Source: Prevotella sp. UBA4339 (GTDB lineage: Bacteria; Bacteroidota; Bacteroidia; Bacteroidales; Bacteroidaceae). Taken from it: a stretch of 38,004 nt of DNA. The stretch spans positions 1-38,004 of the forward strand of contig DGTJ01000062.1 of the NCBI GenBank assembly GCA_002393725.1, written 5' to 3'. The translations under genes were made by a program, and so were the position numbers. Below are positions 27,390 through 35,470 of the stretch, one piece after another. Position 1 is the first letter of the stretch. Each line of letters begins with the position of its first letter. The notes below the pieces were generated by a model. It had not been told where the DNA came from and did no database searches. It was given only the letters and a program-made list of their open reading frames with translations.

Positions 27390-27421
27390 TTGCGGTAGGT
27401 CAATGAAAAGTTGTATCTTTG
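27390..27421 (+). promoter_or_regulatory. exbB operon promoter (TTG-N21-TATCTTTG)
   Basis: TTG at 27390-27392 and TATCTTTG at 27414-27421, 21 bp apart. An AT-rich leader of about 70 nt precedes exbB. Probably drives the operon through the TPR gene. Confidence 0.75.
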
Positions 27422-27496
27422 CGAGGTCATTACAACAAATCAGACTTTATACAAACTTAAATTTTTAAATAACTAAAAAAATTAAATTTTCTAATT

Positions 27497-28324
27497 ATGG
27501 CAACAACAACAAAGGCTGCAGCCCCAGCTAAAAAATCGGGCTTTCAGGGTGTAAAAGCTGCATGGGTTATCCTCGCTATCTGCTGTGTAGCAGGTTACAG
27601 TGTATGGTACTTTGTAATGGGTAATCCCGACAACTTCGTAGGTGGCGACCGTTCCGGACACCCAGCAAACCTTCTTGGTACAGTGTATAAGGGAGGTTTC
27701 GTTGTAGGTCTTATCCTCACCCTCCTCTTCACCGTTATCTGCCTCGGTATCGAGCGCTTCTTCGCTATCAGAACAGCTTCTGGCAAGATGAATCTGGCTA
27801 AGTTTACAGCAGAGGTTAAGAACGCTATCAAGGCTCAGGACTTCGCAAAGGCAAAGGATCTGTGCAACAAGATGCAGGGTTCAGTAGGTAACGTAGTATT
27901 GTCATCTATCAACATGTATCAGACAGTTGAGACCGACGACACACTGAAGAAGGCTGCAAAGATTGCAAAGATCCAGCAGGCTCACGAAGAGGCTACACAG
28001 CTCGAGATGCCTACTCTCCAGATGAACATGGCAATGATTGCTACCATCGTATCTCTCGGTACTCTTACCGCTCTGTTCGGTACTGTGCTCGGTATGATCG
28101 GATCATTCCAGGCTCTGTCTGCAGGTGGTGGTGCTGACTCAATGGCTCTGTCTGCCGGTATTTCTGAGGCCCTCGTTAACACAGCATCTGGTATCTTGAC
28201 ATCTTGGGTTGCTACAGTTGTTTACAACTTCTTCTCAAACAAGATTGACAAGCTGACCTACGCATGTGACGAGATTGGTTTCACAATCGCAGCTACTTAC
28301 GATTCAAACCACAATGAGGCTTAA
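27497..28324 (+). CDS. exbB: ExbB/TolQ/MotA-family proton channel protein
   Basis: A 275-residue inner-membrane protein with four hydrophobic segments (about 20-41, 65-90, 178-202, 222-247). The family core is TALFGTVLGMIGSF (191-204) and EALVNTASGIL (224-234). ExbB forms the pentameric channel that, with ExbD, turns proton flow into movement of TonB and so powers transporters such as the SusC at 11401-14538. The first membrane segment and the Ala/Lys-rich N-terminus are additions relative to the minimal three-span ExbB. First gene of a six-gene rightward operon. Confidence 0.95.
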   Translation: MATTTKAAAPAKKSGFQGVKAAWVILAICCVAGYSVWYFVMGNPDNFVGGDRSGHPANLLGTVYKGGFVVGLILTLLFTVICLGIERFFAIRTASGKMNLAKFTAEVKNAIKAQDFAKAKDLCNKMQGSVGNVVLSSINMYQTVETDDTLKKAAKIAKIQQAHEEATQLEMPTLQMNMAMIATIVSLGTLTALFGTVLGMIGSFQALSAGGGADSMALSAGISEALVNTASGILTSWVATVVYNFFSNKIDKLTYACDEIGFTIAATYDSNHNEA

Positions 28325-28372
28325 TATTTAACCATTTTCATTTAATTGTAAAGCATTTAAAAGCAATAGAGA

Positions 28373-28990
28373 ATGGCTAAAATTAAGATACAGAAAAAAG
28401 ACATCTGGATTGACATGACGCCAATGTCAGACGTGATGACGCTGCTTCTGTGTTTCTTCATGTTGACTTCAACATTCCTGACACCAGAACCAGTATCTGT
28501 CACCGCGCCAAACTCTGTGTCTGAGGTAAAGATTCCAGAGCAGGATCTGCTGACCATCCTGGTAACCCCAGAGGGACGCGTATTCTGCGGAACTGAGAAC
28601 AAGAACCACATGAAGGCAATGATGGAGACTATGACCGACAAGTTCGGTGTACAGCTCAATGCCACCCAGCAGAAGCACTTCCTCGAAGATGCGATGGTAG
28701 GCGCCTCCATGTCTCAGCTTCCCAACTACCTCAATCTCGACCCAGAGAAGATGACTGAAGCAGTCCAGAAGCTTGGTCTTCCGCTCGATAGTATCAACGG
28801 AGGCAAGAGTGAGTTCCAGGAGTGGGTATCAGCAGCACGCGAGGCCAACTCAGACATGAAGCTCGCCATCAAGTGCGACTCAAAGACTCCTTATAAGACT
28901 ATTAAGAAGTTGATGTCAGAGCTCCAGGATATGAACGAGAACCGTTTTCAGCTGATTACGAATCTCGATGTTAAACGTTTAAACGACTAG
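28373..28990 (+). CDS. exbD: ExbD/TolR-family protein, first paralogue
   Basis: A 205-residue protein with one N-terminal membrane span that holds the family Asp, DMTPMSDVMTLLLCFFML (functional Asp20), and a periplasmic domain of about 160 residues. The span's Asp carries protons through the ExbB channel. It is longer than the roughly 140-residue E. coli ExbD, with an extra periplasmic helix-rich segment (about 95-160). The second ExbD follows 7 bp later. Confidence 0.93.
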   Translation: MAKIKIQKKDIWIDMTPMSDVMTLLLCFFMLTSTFLTPEPVSVTAPNSVSEVKIPEQDLLTILVTPEGRVFCGTENKNHMKAMMETMTDKFGVQLNATQQKHFLEDAMVGASMSQLPNYLNLDPEKMTEAVQKLGLPLDSINGGKSEFQEWVSAAREANSDMKLAIKCDSKTPYKTIKKLMSELQDMNENRFQLITNLDVKRLND

Positions 28991-28997
28991 TAGTATT

Positions 28998-29663
28998 ATG
29001 GCAAAAAAGAATCTATCCAAGCAAAAGAAGATGGATACCCGCGTGAACTTCACGCCGATGGTAGACATGATGATGCTTCTGATTACGTTCTTCATGCTTT
29101 GTACTACGCTGGCAAAGCCGCAGGCAATGCAGCTTACCATGCCGTCGAACGATAACACGCAGAACATGGCTGAAGAAGACAAGCAGGTGACGAAGGCTTC
29201 TCACACTATCACTCTCTATCTTGGTGCCGACAACAAGGTATGGTACATCGCAGGACTTCCCAACTATGATGATCCCTCTTGCGTAAAGCCCACCACCTAT
29301 GGTAAGGACGGTATCGAGAAGGTGCTCAACGAGCATACCACAGAGGAAGGTGTGAACCCAGTAGCCAAGATCAAGTTGGCAAAGAAGGAGCTTGACGCCA
29401 AGAAGAACGAGTATAACTCAAAGATGACCGACGAGCAGTATCAGGAAGCCCTGAAGAAGCTGAAGAAGGGTGAACTCCCCAACGGCGAGAAGGTTCCTAC
29501 AATGACCGTCATCATCCGTCCTCTTGACACTGCTACCTACGAGAACATGGTCGCAGCTCTCGATGAGATGCTGATCAGCAATATTGATAAGTACGTCATT
29601 GACAATGTCGACAAGATGAGTGACGAGGACAAGGCACTCATTGAGAAGGCTGGTGTTAAATGA
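28998..29663 (+). CDS. exbD: ExbD/TolR-family protein, second paralogue
   Basis: A 221-residue protein with the same plan: a cytosolic tail rich in Lys, one span with NFTPMVDMMMLLITFFML (functional Asp23), and a periplasmic domain with a charged helical insert (AKIKLAKKELDAKKNEYNS). Paralogous to the gene before it but well diverged, so the complex may hold one copy of each. That is inference. TonB starts 27 bp downstream. Confidence 0.92.
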   Translation: MAKKNLSKQKKMDTRVNFTPMVDMMMLLITFFMLCTTLAKPQAMQLTMPSNDNTQNMAEEDKQVTKASHTITLYLGADNKVWYIAGLPNYDDPSCVKPTTYGKDGIEKVLNEHTTEEGVNPVAKIKLAKKELDAKKNEYNSKMTDEQYQEALKKLKKGELPNGEKVPTMTVIIRPLDTATYENMVAALDEMLISNIDKYVIDNVDKMSDEDKALIEKAGVK

Positions 29664-29690
29664 TTAACCCCTAAAAAGTAGAAAAGAACT

Positions 29691-30524
29691 ATGGCAAAAG
29701 TAGATCTTATTGAGAATGGCTGGGTAGACCTTGTGTTTGAGGGCAAGAACCAGTCTTACGGAGCTTATCAATTGCGCAAGGACACAGGTAAACGTAACCT
29801 GAAGGCCCTTATCACCATGTTCCTCATCTTTGCCGCTATCGCAGCAATCGTAATCGCAAAGGTATCTATCGATAACTATATTGCATCCCGCAATGCTGCT
29901 ATCGAGGCCGATGTAGAGCTGCAGAGCCTGGCAGAGAAGAAGGAAGCAAAGGCTGAGAAGAAAGACGAACCCGAGGTAGAGAAGATCGAGATCGAGAAAG
30001 TCAAGAGCTCCGTTGCATTCACCGTTCCTGAAATCAAGAAGGACGAGGAAGTAAAGGAAGAACAGGAGATTAAGTCACAGGACGAGCTTCAGGAGACCAA
30101 CACCGCAATCGGTGCCTTCAACGTAGAGGGTAACGACGAGGCCGGTGGTGAGGTGCTGAAGGCTAAGGAAGTGATTGCAGAACCAGAGCCCCCGAAGGTG
30201 GAGGAGACGAAGGTCTTCGACGTCGTAGAGGAGATGCCTCAGTTCCCTGGTGGACAGGCAGCACTGCTCGAGTATCTGGCTAAGAACATTAAGTACCCGG
30301 TAGTAGCCGAGGAGAATGGTGTACAGGGCCGCGTTATCGTAACATTCGTTGTTGAGCGCGATGGTTCGATCACCGACGTGAAGGTAGTCAAGTCAGTTGA
30401 CCCGTCACTCGACAAGGAGGCTACACGCGTGGTTAAGTCAATGCCTAAGTGGCAGCCAGGTAAGCAGAACGGCTCTGCAGTACGTGTAAAGTACACCGTT
30501 CCTGTACAGTTCCGTCTCCAGTAA
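29691..30524 (+). CDS. tonB: TonB energy transducer
   Basis: A 277-residue protein with an N-terminus typical of Bacteroidetes TonB (LVFEGKNQSYGAYQLRK, 14-30), one membrane span (about 38-57), a long Glu/Lys-rich periplasmic linker (about 75-175) in place of the Pro-rich linker of E. coli, and a C-terminal TonB domain starting EEMPQFPGG and continuing IKYPVVAEENG, GRVIVTFVVERDG and KWQPGKQNG. It carries energy from ExbBD to outer-membrane transporters. The PstS-like gene starts 15 bp later. Confidence 0.95.
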   Translation: MAKVDLIENGWVDLVFEGKNQSYGAYQLRKDTGKRNLKALITMFLIFAAIAAIVIAKVSIDNYIASRNAAIEADVELQSLAEKKEAKAEKKDEPEVEKIEIEKVKSSVAFTVPEIKKDEEVKEEQEIKSQDELQETNTAIGAFNVEGNDEAGGEVLKAKEVIAEPEPPKVEETKVFDVVEEMPQFPGGQAALLEYLAKNIKYPVVAEENGVQGRVIVTFVVERDGSITDVKVVKSVDPSLDKEATRVVKSMPKWQPGKQNGSAVRVKYTVPVQFRLQ

Positions 30525-30539
30525 TCACTATTATTTGAA

Positions 30540-31499
30540 ATGAACGCATTCAACAGAAATTTTAAATTCTTTGGATTAACACTAATATTAGGCTTGTTCC
30601 TCTCTTGTGGGAACAAGCCTAATCCTGAACAGGAGGAAGCCTATCAGAAGGCAGCAGCACAATTTACTGCCGACGAGAGCTTCTACCCTATCCTCGACGA
30701 GGAATTGTACTATTTCCAAAATCAGACGCTCGACAGCATCACTCCTGTCTACATAAATGAGCAGGACGCTATACGCAAGCTGATGAAGCTCGAGACGTGG
30801 CTCGCCTTCACCACACGTGACTTCACTCCGAAGGAGCGCCAGAACCTGATAGACCGAAAATATCTGCCAAGGGCGATTCCCATCGCCTATGACGGTCTTG
30901 CAATCATCGTCAACAATACCAATCCTGATACATGCATCACCGTGAAGGACTTCGCACGCATACTAAAGGGAGAGGTGTCGGAATGGAAGGATATCTATCC
31001 TCAAAACAAACTTGGCGTAATCGACGTAGTGTTCGATAATCCACTATCGAGCACTGTCCGCTGGTGCGTAGACTCCATCCTCGGAGGCAAGCAGTTCAGC
31101 GCAAAAAACATTGGAGCCGTGAAGACCAGTGCAGCCGTTATCGACTATGTGGAGAAGCACAGCAACTCCCTCGGAATCATCGGAAGCAACTGGCTCAACG
31201 ACAAGCGCGACACTACCAATGTCACATTCAAGAAGAATATAACCGTGATGGGAGTTTCGAAGATGGACTCGGCAAAGAGATACAACTCATGGCAACCCTA
31301 TCAGTACTATCTATATAACGGCAACTACCCACTGCGCCGCACCATCTACGCCCTGCTCAACGACACGCGTAATGGAGTGCCAAGCGGCTTCGCACACTTC
31401 ATACAGCTGCCAAAGGGTCAGAAGATCATCCTGCGTGCAGGCCTTCTGCCAAGAACTGCAAACATGAACGTGCGCGACGTAATAGTTAACAAAGAATAA
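30540..31499 (+). CDS. PstS-like substrate-binding lipoprotein
   Basis: A 319-residue protein with lipobox LFLSC (Cys23) and a type 2 periplasmic binding fold like PstS phosphate-binding proteins: PVYINEQDAIRKL, PRAIPIAYDGLAIIVN, DFARILKGEVSEWKD, GIIGSNWLND. No ABC permease or ATPase is nearby. Instead it sits in the ExbBD-TonB operon, so phosphate uptake by an ABC system is not its obvious job; a role linked to TonB or the envelope is possible. A perfect 14-bp inverted repeat spans its lipobox codons. The ligand is unknown. Confidence 0.8.
   Translation: MNAFNRNFKFFGLTLILGLFLSCGNKPNPEQEEAYQKAAAQFTADESFYPILDEELYYFQNQTLDSITPVYINEQDAIRKLMKLETWLAFTTRDFTPKERQNLIDRKYLPRAIPIAYDGLAIIVNNTNPDTCITVKDFARILKGEVSEWKDIYPQNKLGVIDVVFDNPLSSTVRWCVDSILGGKQFSAKNIGAVKTSAAVIDYVEKHSNSLGIIGSNWLNDKRDTTNVTFKKNITVMGVSKMDSAKRYNSWQPYQYYLYNGNYPLRRTIYALLNDTRNGVPSGFAHFIQLPKGQKIILRAGLLPRTANMNVRDVIVNKE
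30587..30623 (+). other. Perfect 14-bp inverted repeat inside the PstS-like coding region
   Basis: ATTAGGCTTGTTCC (30587-30600) and its exact complement GGAACAAGCCTAAT (30610-30623) flank a 9-nt loop. The stem lies about 48 nt into the gene, over codons 16-28, with the lipobox Cys codon in the loop. No T-tract follows, so it is not an ordinary terminator. Confidence 0.8.
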
Positions 31500-31582
31500 A
31501 CGTAATAAACGAATTTGTTTTTCCAACGTCATAACATCGAGAGAACAATTAACGCGAAGTATAACTTAAAAACAAGAGAATT
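31500..31582 (+). other. Intergenic gap between PstS-like and TPR genes
   Basis: 83 bp with no gene and no clear promoter. It contains GAACAATT at 31543-31550, but no -7 box at the PUL spacing. Confidence 0.5.
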
Positions 31583-33007
31583 ATGAAAACGATCAAATAT
31601 TTAGTAATGGGTGTCGTGCTGGCAGGTTTCAGCAGCACCGCAATGGCCCAGGAAGAGGAGCTCGCAGCAGCCCTTCAGGCCGTAAAAAGTAACGCCGCAA
31701 ACAAGGCAGAGTTAATCAAAGTAGCCCAGAAGAAGAACAAGAAGAATGCCGAGGGACTTATCAAGCTCGGTCGTGCTCTCTACGAGGCAAAGGACACAGC
31801 CAATGCGCACGTGTGTGCCGACATGGCCAACCTCGCTCAGAAGCCAAAGTTCTCTTATGCTCCCGCATGGATGCTGCTCGGTGACATCGAGTCAGCCTAC
31901 GGCACCGACGGAGGTAAGGCAGCCAACTACTACAATCAGGCAATCCACTTCGACCCTAAAAACCCAGAGGGCTACAAGAAGTGGGCAATGGTATACCGCA
32001 AGATCAGCCCTTCTCAGGCAGCCGCTAAGCTCCAGGAGATGAAGGTGCAGTGCCCTAACGAGGATGTAGATGCTATCACAGCACATATCTACATGCTCGC
32101 AGGCGATGAGAAGAAGGCATTCGAGTCATACAGCAAGGCAGACGTCAACAAGCTCGACAGAGGCGGACTCAACGAGTATGCACGCTGCAGCTACTTCACC
32201 GGTCACTTCGCTGACGCACTGAAGGCATCAGAGGCAGGTCTGAAACTCTTCCCACGCAACCCGACATTCACACGTCTGGCTATGTTCTCTAACTATGAGC
32301 TGAAGAACCTCGATGCTGCCAAGTCTTACATCCACAGATACTTCAACGAGACTGACAGTATGAAGCCTTCAGAGTACGACCACTTCTATGCAGCCCTGAT
32401 CTATCAGGACCTCAACGAGAAGGAGAATGCCTATGCACAGTTCGACAAGGCTCTGGAGCTGGTAAACGACTCTTCAATGATCAAGCGCCACGCTATCCTG
32501 AAGACTCTCTCCGACTCTCACCTGAAGGAGAAGAACTTCGATAATGCCATCAAGTACTATCAGGACTATCTGGCATGCAAGCCTGACCTGAATTCAGACG
32601 ATCAGGAAGGTCTTGCAAAGCTCTACTCAAAGTATGCTGATGCCGACGAGACAAAGAAGGCAGAGATGATCGGTAAGGCTATCGCTGCTTACCGCGAGAT
32701 GGGTGAGAAGTTCCCTGTCCAAAACGTCTATGCGGCTTACCAGTGCGCTACAATGAGCAATAAGCTCGACAAGAACGGTGAGAAGGGTCTTGCAAAGGCT
32801 GACTTCCAGAAGGTTGTTGACCTGCTCGCAAACAAGGCAGATCGTGACAAGAGCGAGAACACCATGCTTAAGTACTCTTATCACTATCTGATGACCAACG
32901 CATTCCTCTATGGCAAGAACAAGCCTCTGGCCAAGGAGTATGCAGAGAAGATTCTGGCCATCGACCCAGAGTATGCTCCTGCACAGCAGATACGCGACAT
33001 CAAGTAA
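31583..33007 (+). CDS. Secreted tetratricopeptide-repeat (TPR) protein
   Basis: A 474-residue protein with a signal peptide (MKTIKYLVMGVVLAGFSSTAMAQ) and TPR-type helix pairs along most of its length, for example NPEGYKKWAMVYRKISPSQA, ENAYAQFDKALELVND and FDNAIKYYQDYLACKP. It is probably periplasmic and a scaffold for protein-protein contacts. Last gene of the exbB operon, 83 bp after the PstS-like gene, with a strong terminator 23 bp downstream. Whether it contacts TonB is inference from position. Confidence 0.88.
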   Translation: MKTIKYLVMGVVLAGFSSTAMAQEEELAAALQAVKSNAANKAELIKVAQKKNKKNAEGLIKLGRALYEAKDTANAHVCADMANLAQKPKFSYAPAWMLLGDIESAYGTDGGKAANYYNQAIHFDPKNPEGYKKWAMVYRKISPSQAAAKLQEMKVQCPNEDVDAITAHIYMLAGDEKKAFESYSKADVNKLDRGGLNEYARCSYFTGHFADALKASEAGLKLFPRNPTFTRLAMFSNYELKNLDAAKSYIHRYFNETDSMKPSEYDHFYAALIYQDLNEKENAYAQFDKALELVNDSSMIKRHAILKTLSDSHLKEKNFDNAIKYYQDYLACKPDLNSDDQEGLAKLYSKYADADETKKAEMIGKAIAAYREMGEKFPVQNVYAAYQCATMSNKLDKNGEKGLAKADFQKVVDLLANKADRDKSENTMLKYSYHYLMTNAFLYGKNKPLAKEYAEKILAIDPEYAPAQQIRDIK

Positions 33008-33030
33008 TAATAAGATAACAATTTAAAAAG

Positions 33031-33068
33031 CTCCCTTCTCCGAAGAAATTCGAGGAAGGGAGTTTCAT
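33031..33068 (+). terminator. Terminator of the exbB-tonB-TPR operon
   Basis: CTCCCTTC (33031-33038) pairs with GAAGGGAG (33055-33062); inner CGAA/TTCG closes a GAAA tetraloop with one mismatch, giving a 14-bp stem. It is followed by a T-rich stretch (TTTCATTGTTT). Confidence 0.9.
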
Positions 33069-33390
33069 TGTTTAGAGCTGTTGGGGCTAAGGAGATTAAA
33101 ATTTAGTTATTACTTACAGGTGTACTACGTACGTGTAACTGTGCGGTTCTTTTGTTACACATGCTCACTGTCATGTTAGCATCGCTTCCTCAGTAAAAAC
33201 CGTCATGCATCTATGGCAATACTTGGCTCTTATTCAAAAATAAGTGGCTCTTATCCAAAAATAAGTGCCATCTGCTGGTAAATAGCCCCTGCACGCGTTT
33301 TTTGCTCTACGGATTATAGTTATTTGCAGGAGAGTTGGCCAGTGATGATCTGATTCAACTGCTGGGTATAATACTTTTTGTTCGCGACAC
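33069..33390. other. Gene-free intergenic stretch of 322 bp with tandem repeat
   Basis: No convincing ORF, promoter or RNA gene. It holds a 21-bp tandem repeat (33224-33265) bracketed by ATGGCA (33213-33218) and TGCCAT (33266-33271), and a loose inverted repeat GTGTAAC/GTTACAC (33133-33160). It could be the remains of a lost gene, a repeat-element insertion, or an unknown RNA. Confidence 0.4.
33224..33265. repeat. 21-bp tandem repeat, two copies, each a hairpin
   Basis: Copies at 33224-33244 and 33245-33265 differ at one base (TATTC or TATCC). Each has the form TGGCT-CTTAT-ycaaaa-ATAAG, so CTTAT/ATAAG pair within the copy. Alternative pairing between copies (ATAAG tggct CTTAT) is also possible. 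Outer ATGGCA/TGCCAT can close a three-way junction. Confidence 0.8.
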
Positions 33391-33416
33391 AAAAAAAGCC
33401 GCTCAAATTGAGCGGC
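33391..33416 (-). terminator. Ferredoxin terminator
   Basis: On the minus strand GCCGCTC-AATTT-GAGCGGC is followed by seven T (33397-33391), a classic intrinsic terminator about 30 bp after the ferredoxin stop. Confidence 0.92.
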
Positions 33417-33446
33417 CTAAGTTTTTCTAGATTTCTGCTTTAGTGA

Positions 33447-33614
33447 TTAGCCCAGGCTGATAGCCTCAGAAGGACATACACTTGCACATGTGCCACACTC
33501 TGTGCAGAGGTCTGGATTGATAGAATACTTCTCACCCTCAGAAATAGCCTCTACTGGGCACTCACCCTGACATGTACCGCAAGCGATGCAGTCGTCACCA
33601 ATTACATATGCCAT
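33447..33614 (-). CDS. 2[4Fe-4S] ferredoxin, clostridial type
   Basis: A 55-residue protein starting MAYVIGDDCIACGTC and ending EAISLG. Two CxxCxxCxxxCP motifs bind the clusters: Cys9, 12, 15, 19 with Pro20, and Cys37, 40, 43, 47 with Pro48. It carries low-potential electrons in the cytosol, for example for pyruvate:ferredoxin oxidoreductase or hydrogenase; the partner is not visible here. It is a single gene with strong promoter and terminator. Confidence 0.97.
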   Translation of the reverse strand: MAYVIGDDCIACGTCQGECPVEAISEGEKYSINPDLCTECGTCASVCPSEAISLG

Positions 33615-33666
33615 AATTCTTATAAATTTAAGTTGTTAATACTGTTAATACTCACTTTTGACGATG

Positions 33667-33699
33667 CAAAGATAAAAACATTTTTCGGAATATACCAAA
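33667..33699 (-). promoter_or_regulatory. Ferredoxin promoter (TTTG-N21-TATCTTTG)
   Basis: Minus-strand TTTG (33699-33696) and TATCTTTG (33674-33667) with a 21-bp spacer, an excellent match to the consensus. The leader is about 45 nt. Confidence 0.85.
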
Positions 33700-33805
33700 T
33701 TTTAGGTAGAAAAACTACATTTTTCAGCCGCAATTTATACACTGTCGAAATAAGAGAATATAATAAAGGCGATTTTTCTGCGTTATATAATATGAAGAAA
33801 AAGAT

Positions 33806-34555
33806 ATGTACACAAAGAAGATAATAGGCATATTAATGCTACTGACGCTGAGCCTCACGGCAGCCGGACAGCAGCGCAAGGTGCAGCACAGACCGTACAC
33901 CGACCTGCGCCCGCTGCACTTCGGCATCAACGTGGGCATGAACCTGCAGGACATCGAGTTTGACAACGTAGGCCCTCAGACAATAACCCTCGCTGACGGC
34001 ACCCAGCTTCAGCAGACGATAGTGACCGATGCCGACAAGTGGAACGCGGGCTTCAGCGTGGGAGTGACTGCCGACCTGAGGATCTCCACCCACCTGAACC
34101 TCCGCCTCTCTCCCACGATGCACTTCGGTGCCAAGCACCTCACGCTGCGCAACCTCTCGCAGCTCAGTGCTGAAGGCGTGCCCCATGAGGAGCGACAGGA
34201 CATGAAAAACACATACGCATCGATACCCCTCGACATCAAGTTCTCTGCCCTGCGATGGAACAACTACAGACCGTATCTGATAGCCGGTGTCAACCAGATG
34301 ATAAACCTCACGGGCAAGGATCAGGACTTCATAAGCCTGAAGCGCACCGACACGATGGTAGAGATAGGCCTGGGCTGCGACCTCTACCTGCCATTCTTCA
34401 AGCTGATACCAGAGCTGAAGTTCTGCTACAGCCTCGTCGACGTCCTCGACAAGAATCATGCCGACGGACTGATGGACGAGAATAAAAGAATGTATGCCAA
34501 CTCCGTCAGGAGCGGGCATACAAAGATGATTGTGCTTACCTTCTATTTCGAGTAG
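33806..34555 (+). CDS. PorT-family outer-membrane beta-barrel protein
   Basis: A 249-residue protein with a signal peptide (MYTKKIIGILMLLTLSLTAAG) and a run of amphipathic strands: LHFGINVGMNLQDIEF, NAGFSVGVTADLRI, LNLRLSPTMHFG, ASIPLDIKFSALRW, RPYLIAGVNQM, and a C-terminal KMIVLTFYFE ending in a charged residue after aromatics. The N-terminal strand resembles PorT, a membrane protein of the type IX secretion system; many PorT-family proteins have other roles. No good -7 box was seen. It converges on the nucleotidase pair with only 12 bp between. Confidence 0.7.
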   Translation: MYTKKIIGILMLLTLSLTAAGQQRKVQHRPYTDLRPLHFGINVGMNLQDIEFDNVGPQTITLADGTQLQQTIVTDADKWNAGFSVGVTADLRISTHLNLRLSPTMHFGAKHLTLRNLSQLSAEGVPHEERQDMKNTYASIPLDIKFSALRWNNYRPYLIAGVNQMINLTGKDQDFISLKRTDTMVEIGLGCDLYLPFFKLIPELKFCYSLVDVLDKNHADGLMDENKRMYANSVRSGHTKMIVLTFYFE

Positions 34556-34567
34556 AAATCCCTGCTG

Positions 34568-35470
34568 CTACTTCTCAAGGTCGATGACCAGCTTGCCCAC
34601 GAATGCACCGTGCTTGCCATTCTGGTCTACGGATATCTGCTTGCCGTTCTTGTCGGGCGCATACTCCAGTGCAGGCATATAGGTGTGGGTATGTCCTCCC
34701 AGCACCAGATCGCAGCCCTCCGTAAGAGCGAGGAACCTCTGGTCAGGATATTCCGACTCCAGCCATCCGAGGTGAGAGATGCAGACGACGATGTCACACT
34801 TCTCCTGCTTGCGGAGGATGTCGATATACTTCTGTGCCGCCTCGGCAGGTTCGATGAAGGTGATGCCCTTGCAGTTGGCTCCTGACACGAGTCCCTTCAG
34901 AGGAGGGTCGAGTGCGAAAACGCCTATCTTCACGTCGTCCCTGTGGATGGTGATATACGGCTTGACGATGCCATCGAGCACGGTACCAGTGAAGTCGTAG
35001 TTGGAACACACTATGGGGAAGTTGGCCATGCGGAAGATGCGTGCCATATTGTCCATGCCGAAGTCGAACTCATGATTGCCTATGGTGGAGCACTCGTAGC
35101 CCATGAGGTTCATCAGCCCCACCTCCACCTCGCCCTTGAAGAGCGTATAGTAGCCAGAGCCCTGAGAGAAGTCGCCGCTGTCGAAGAGCAGCAGGTCAGG
35201 ATGCTTCTGCCGCTCCTCCTTGATCATGTTGATGCGTCGCAGGAATCCTCCTCGACCTGCCAGTTCCTTATTGTCCAGATTCGGATTGAGGGGATAGATG
35301 CAGGAGTGGGTATCGTTGGTATGCAGTATCACGAGCTGCTTGTGCTTCTTGGCCGAGGCCTCCGAAGGCATGAAGGCGAGAAGGCAGAGGGGCAGGAGTC
35401 CCGTCAGCAACCTTGTCAACACCTTATTATATATATAGTGTCTCATCGTCTGTAATGGTTTTATTTTCAT
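34568..35470 (-). CDS. Metallophosphatase, catalytic half of a split 5'-nucleotidase (UshA-like)
   Basis: A 300-residue protein with a signal peptide ending SEASA (about 40). All dimetal ligands are present: Asp53 and His55 (TNDTHS), Asp100 (SGDFSQG), Asn132 and His133 (IGNHEFDFG), His233 (ISHLGW), His260 and His262 (LGGHTHTY). It matches the N-terminal catalytic domain of UshA-type nucleotidases and stops where the linker would begin. The substrate-binding domain is the separate upstream gene, overlapping by 4 bp (ATGA at 35467-35470), so the two are coupled and probably work together in the periplasm. MRHYIYNK at 35446 is an alternative start. Confidence 0.9.
   Translation of the reverse strand: MKIKPLQTMRHYIYNKVLTRLLTGLLPLCLLAFMPSEASAKKHKQLVILHTNDTHSCIYPLNPNLDNKELAGRGGFLRRINMIKEERQKHPDLLLFDSGDFSQGSGYYTLFKGEVEVGLMNLMGYECSTIGNHEFDFGMDNMARIFRMANFPIVCSNYDFTGTVLDGIVKPYITIHRDDVKIGVFALDPPLKGLVSGANCKGITFIEPAEAAQKYIDILRKQEKCDIVVCISHLGWLESEYPDQRFLALTEGCDLVLGGHTHTYMPALEYAPDKNGKQISVDQNGKHGAFVGKLVIDLEK

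Noticed and set aside
31543..31550. GAACAATT resembling the PUL operator
   Set aside because: No second half-site and no -7 box at 28-29 bp spacing; chance match to an AT-rich octamer.
33133..33160. Inverted repeat GTGTAAC/GTTACAC
   Set aside because: Only 7 bp with a 14-nt loop and no T-tract; could arise by chance.
33633..33824. 63-codon plus-strand ORF ending MKKKICTQRR
   Set aside because: Overlaps the ferredoxin promoter and the start of the PorT-family gene in another frame; no domain. A frameshifted start of the PorT-family gene was considered, but the frame from 33806 already has a full signal peptide.
33839..34519. 226-codon minus-strand ORF
   Set aside because: Shadow of the PorT-family gene, which has a signal peptide and barrel-like strands.
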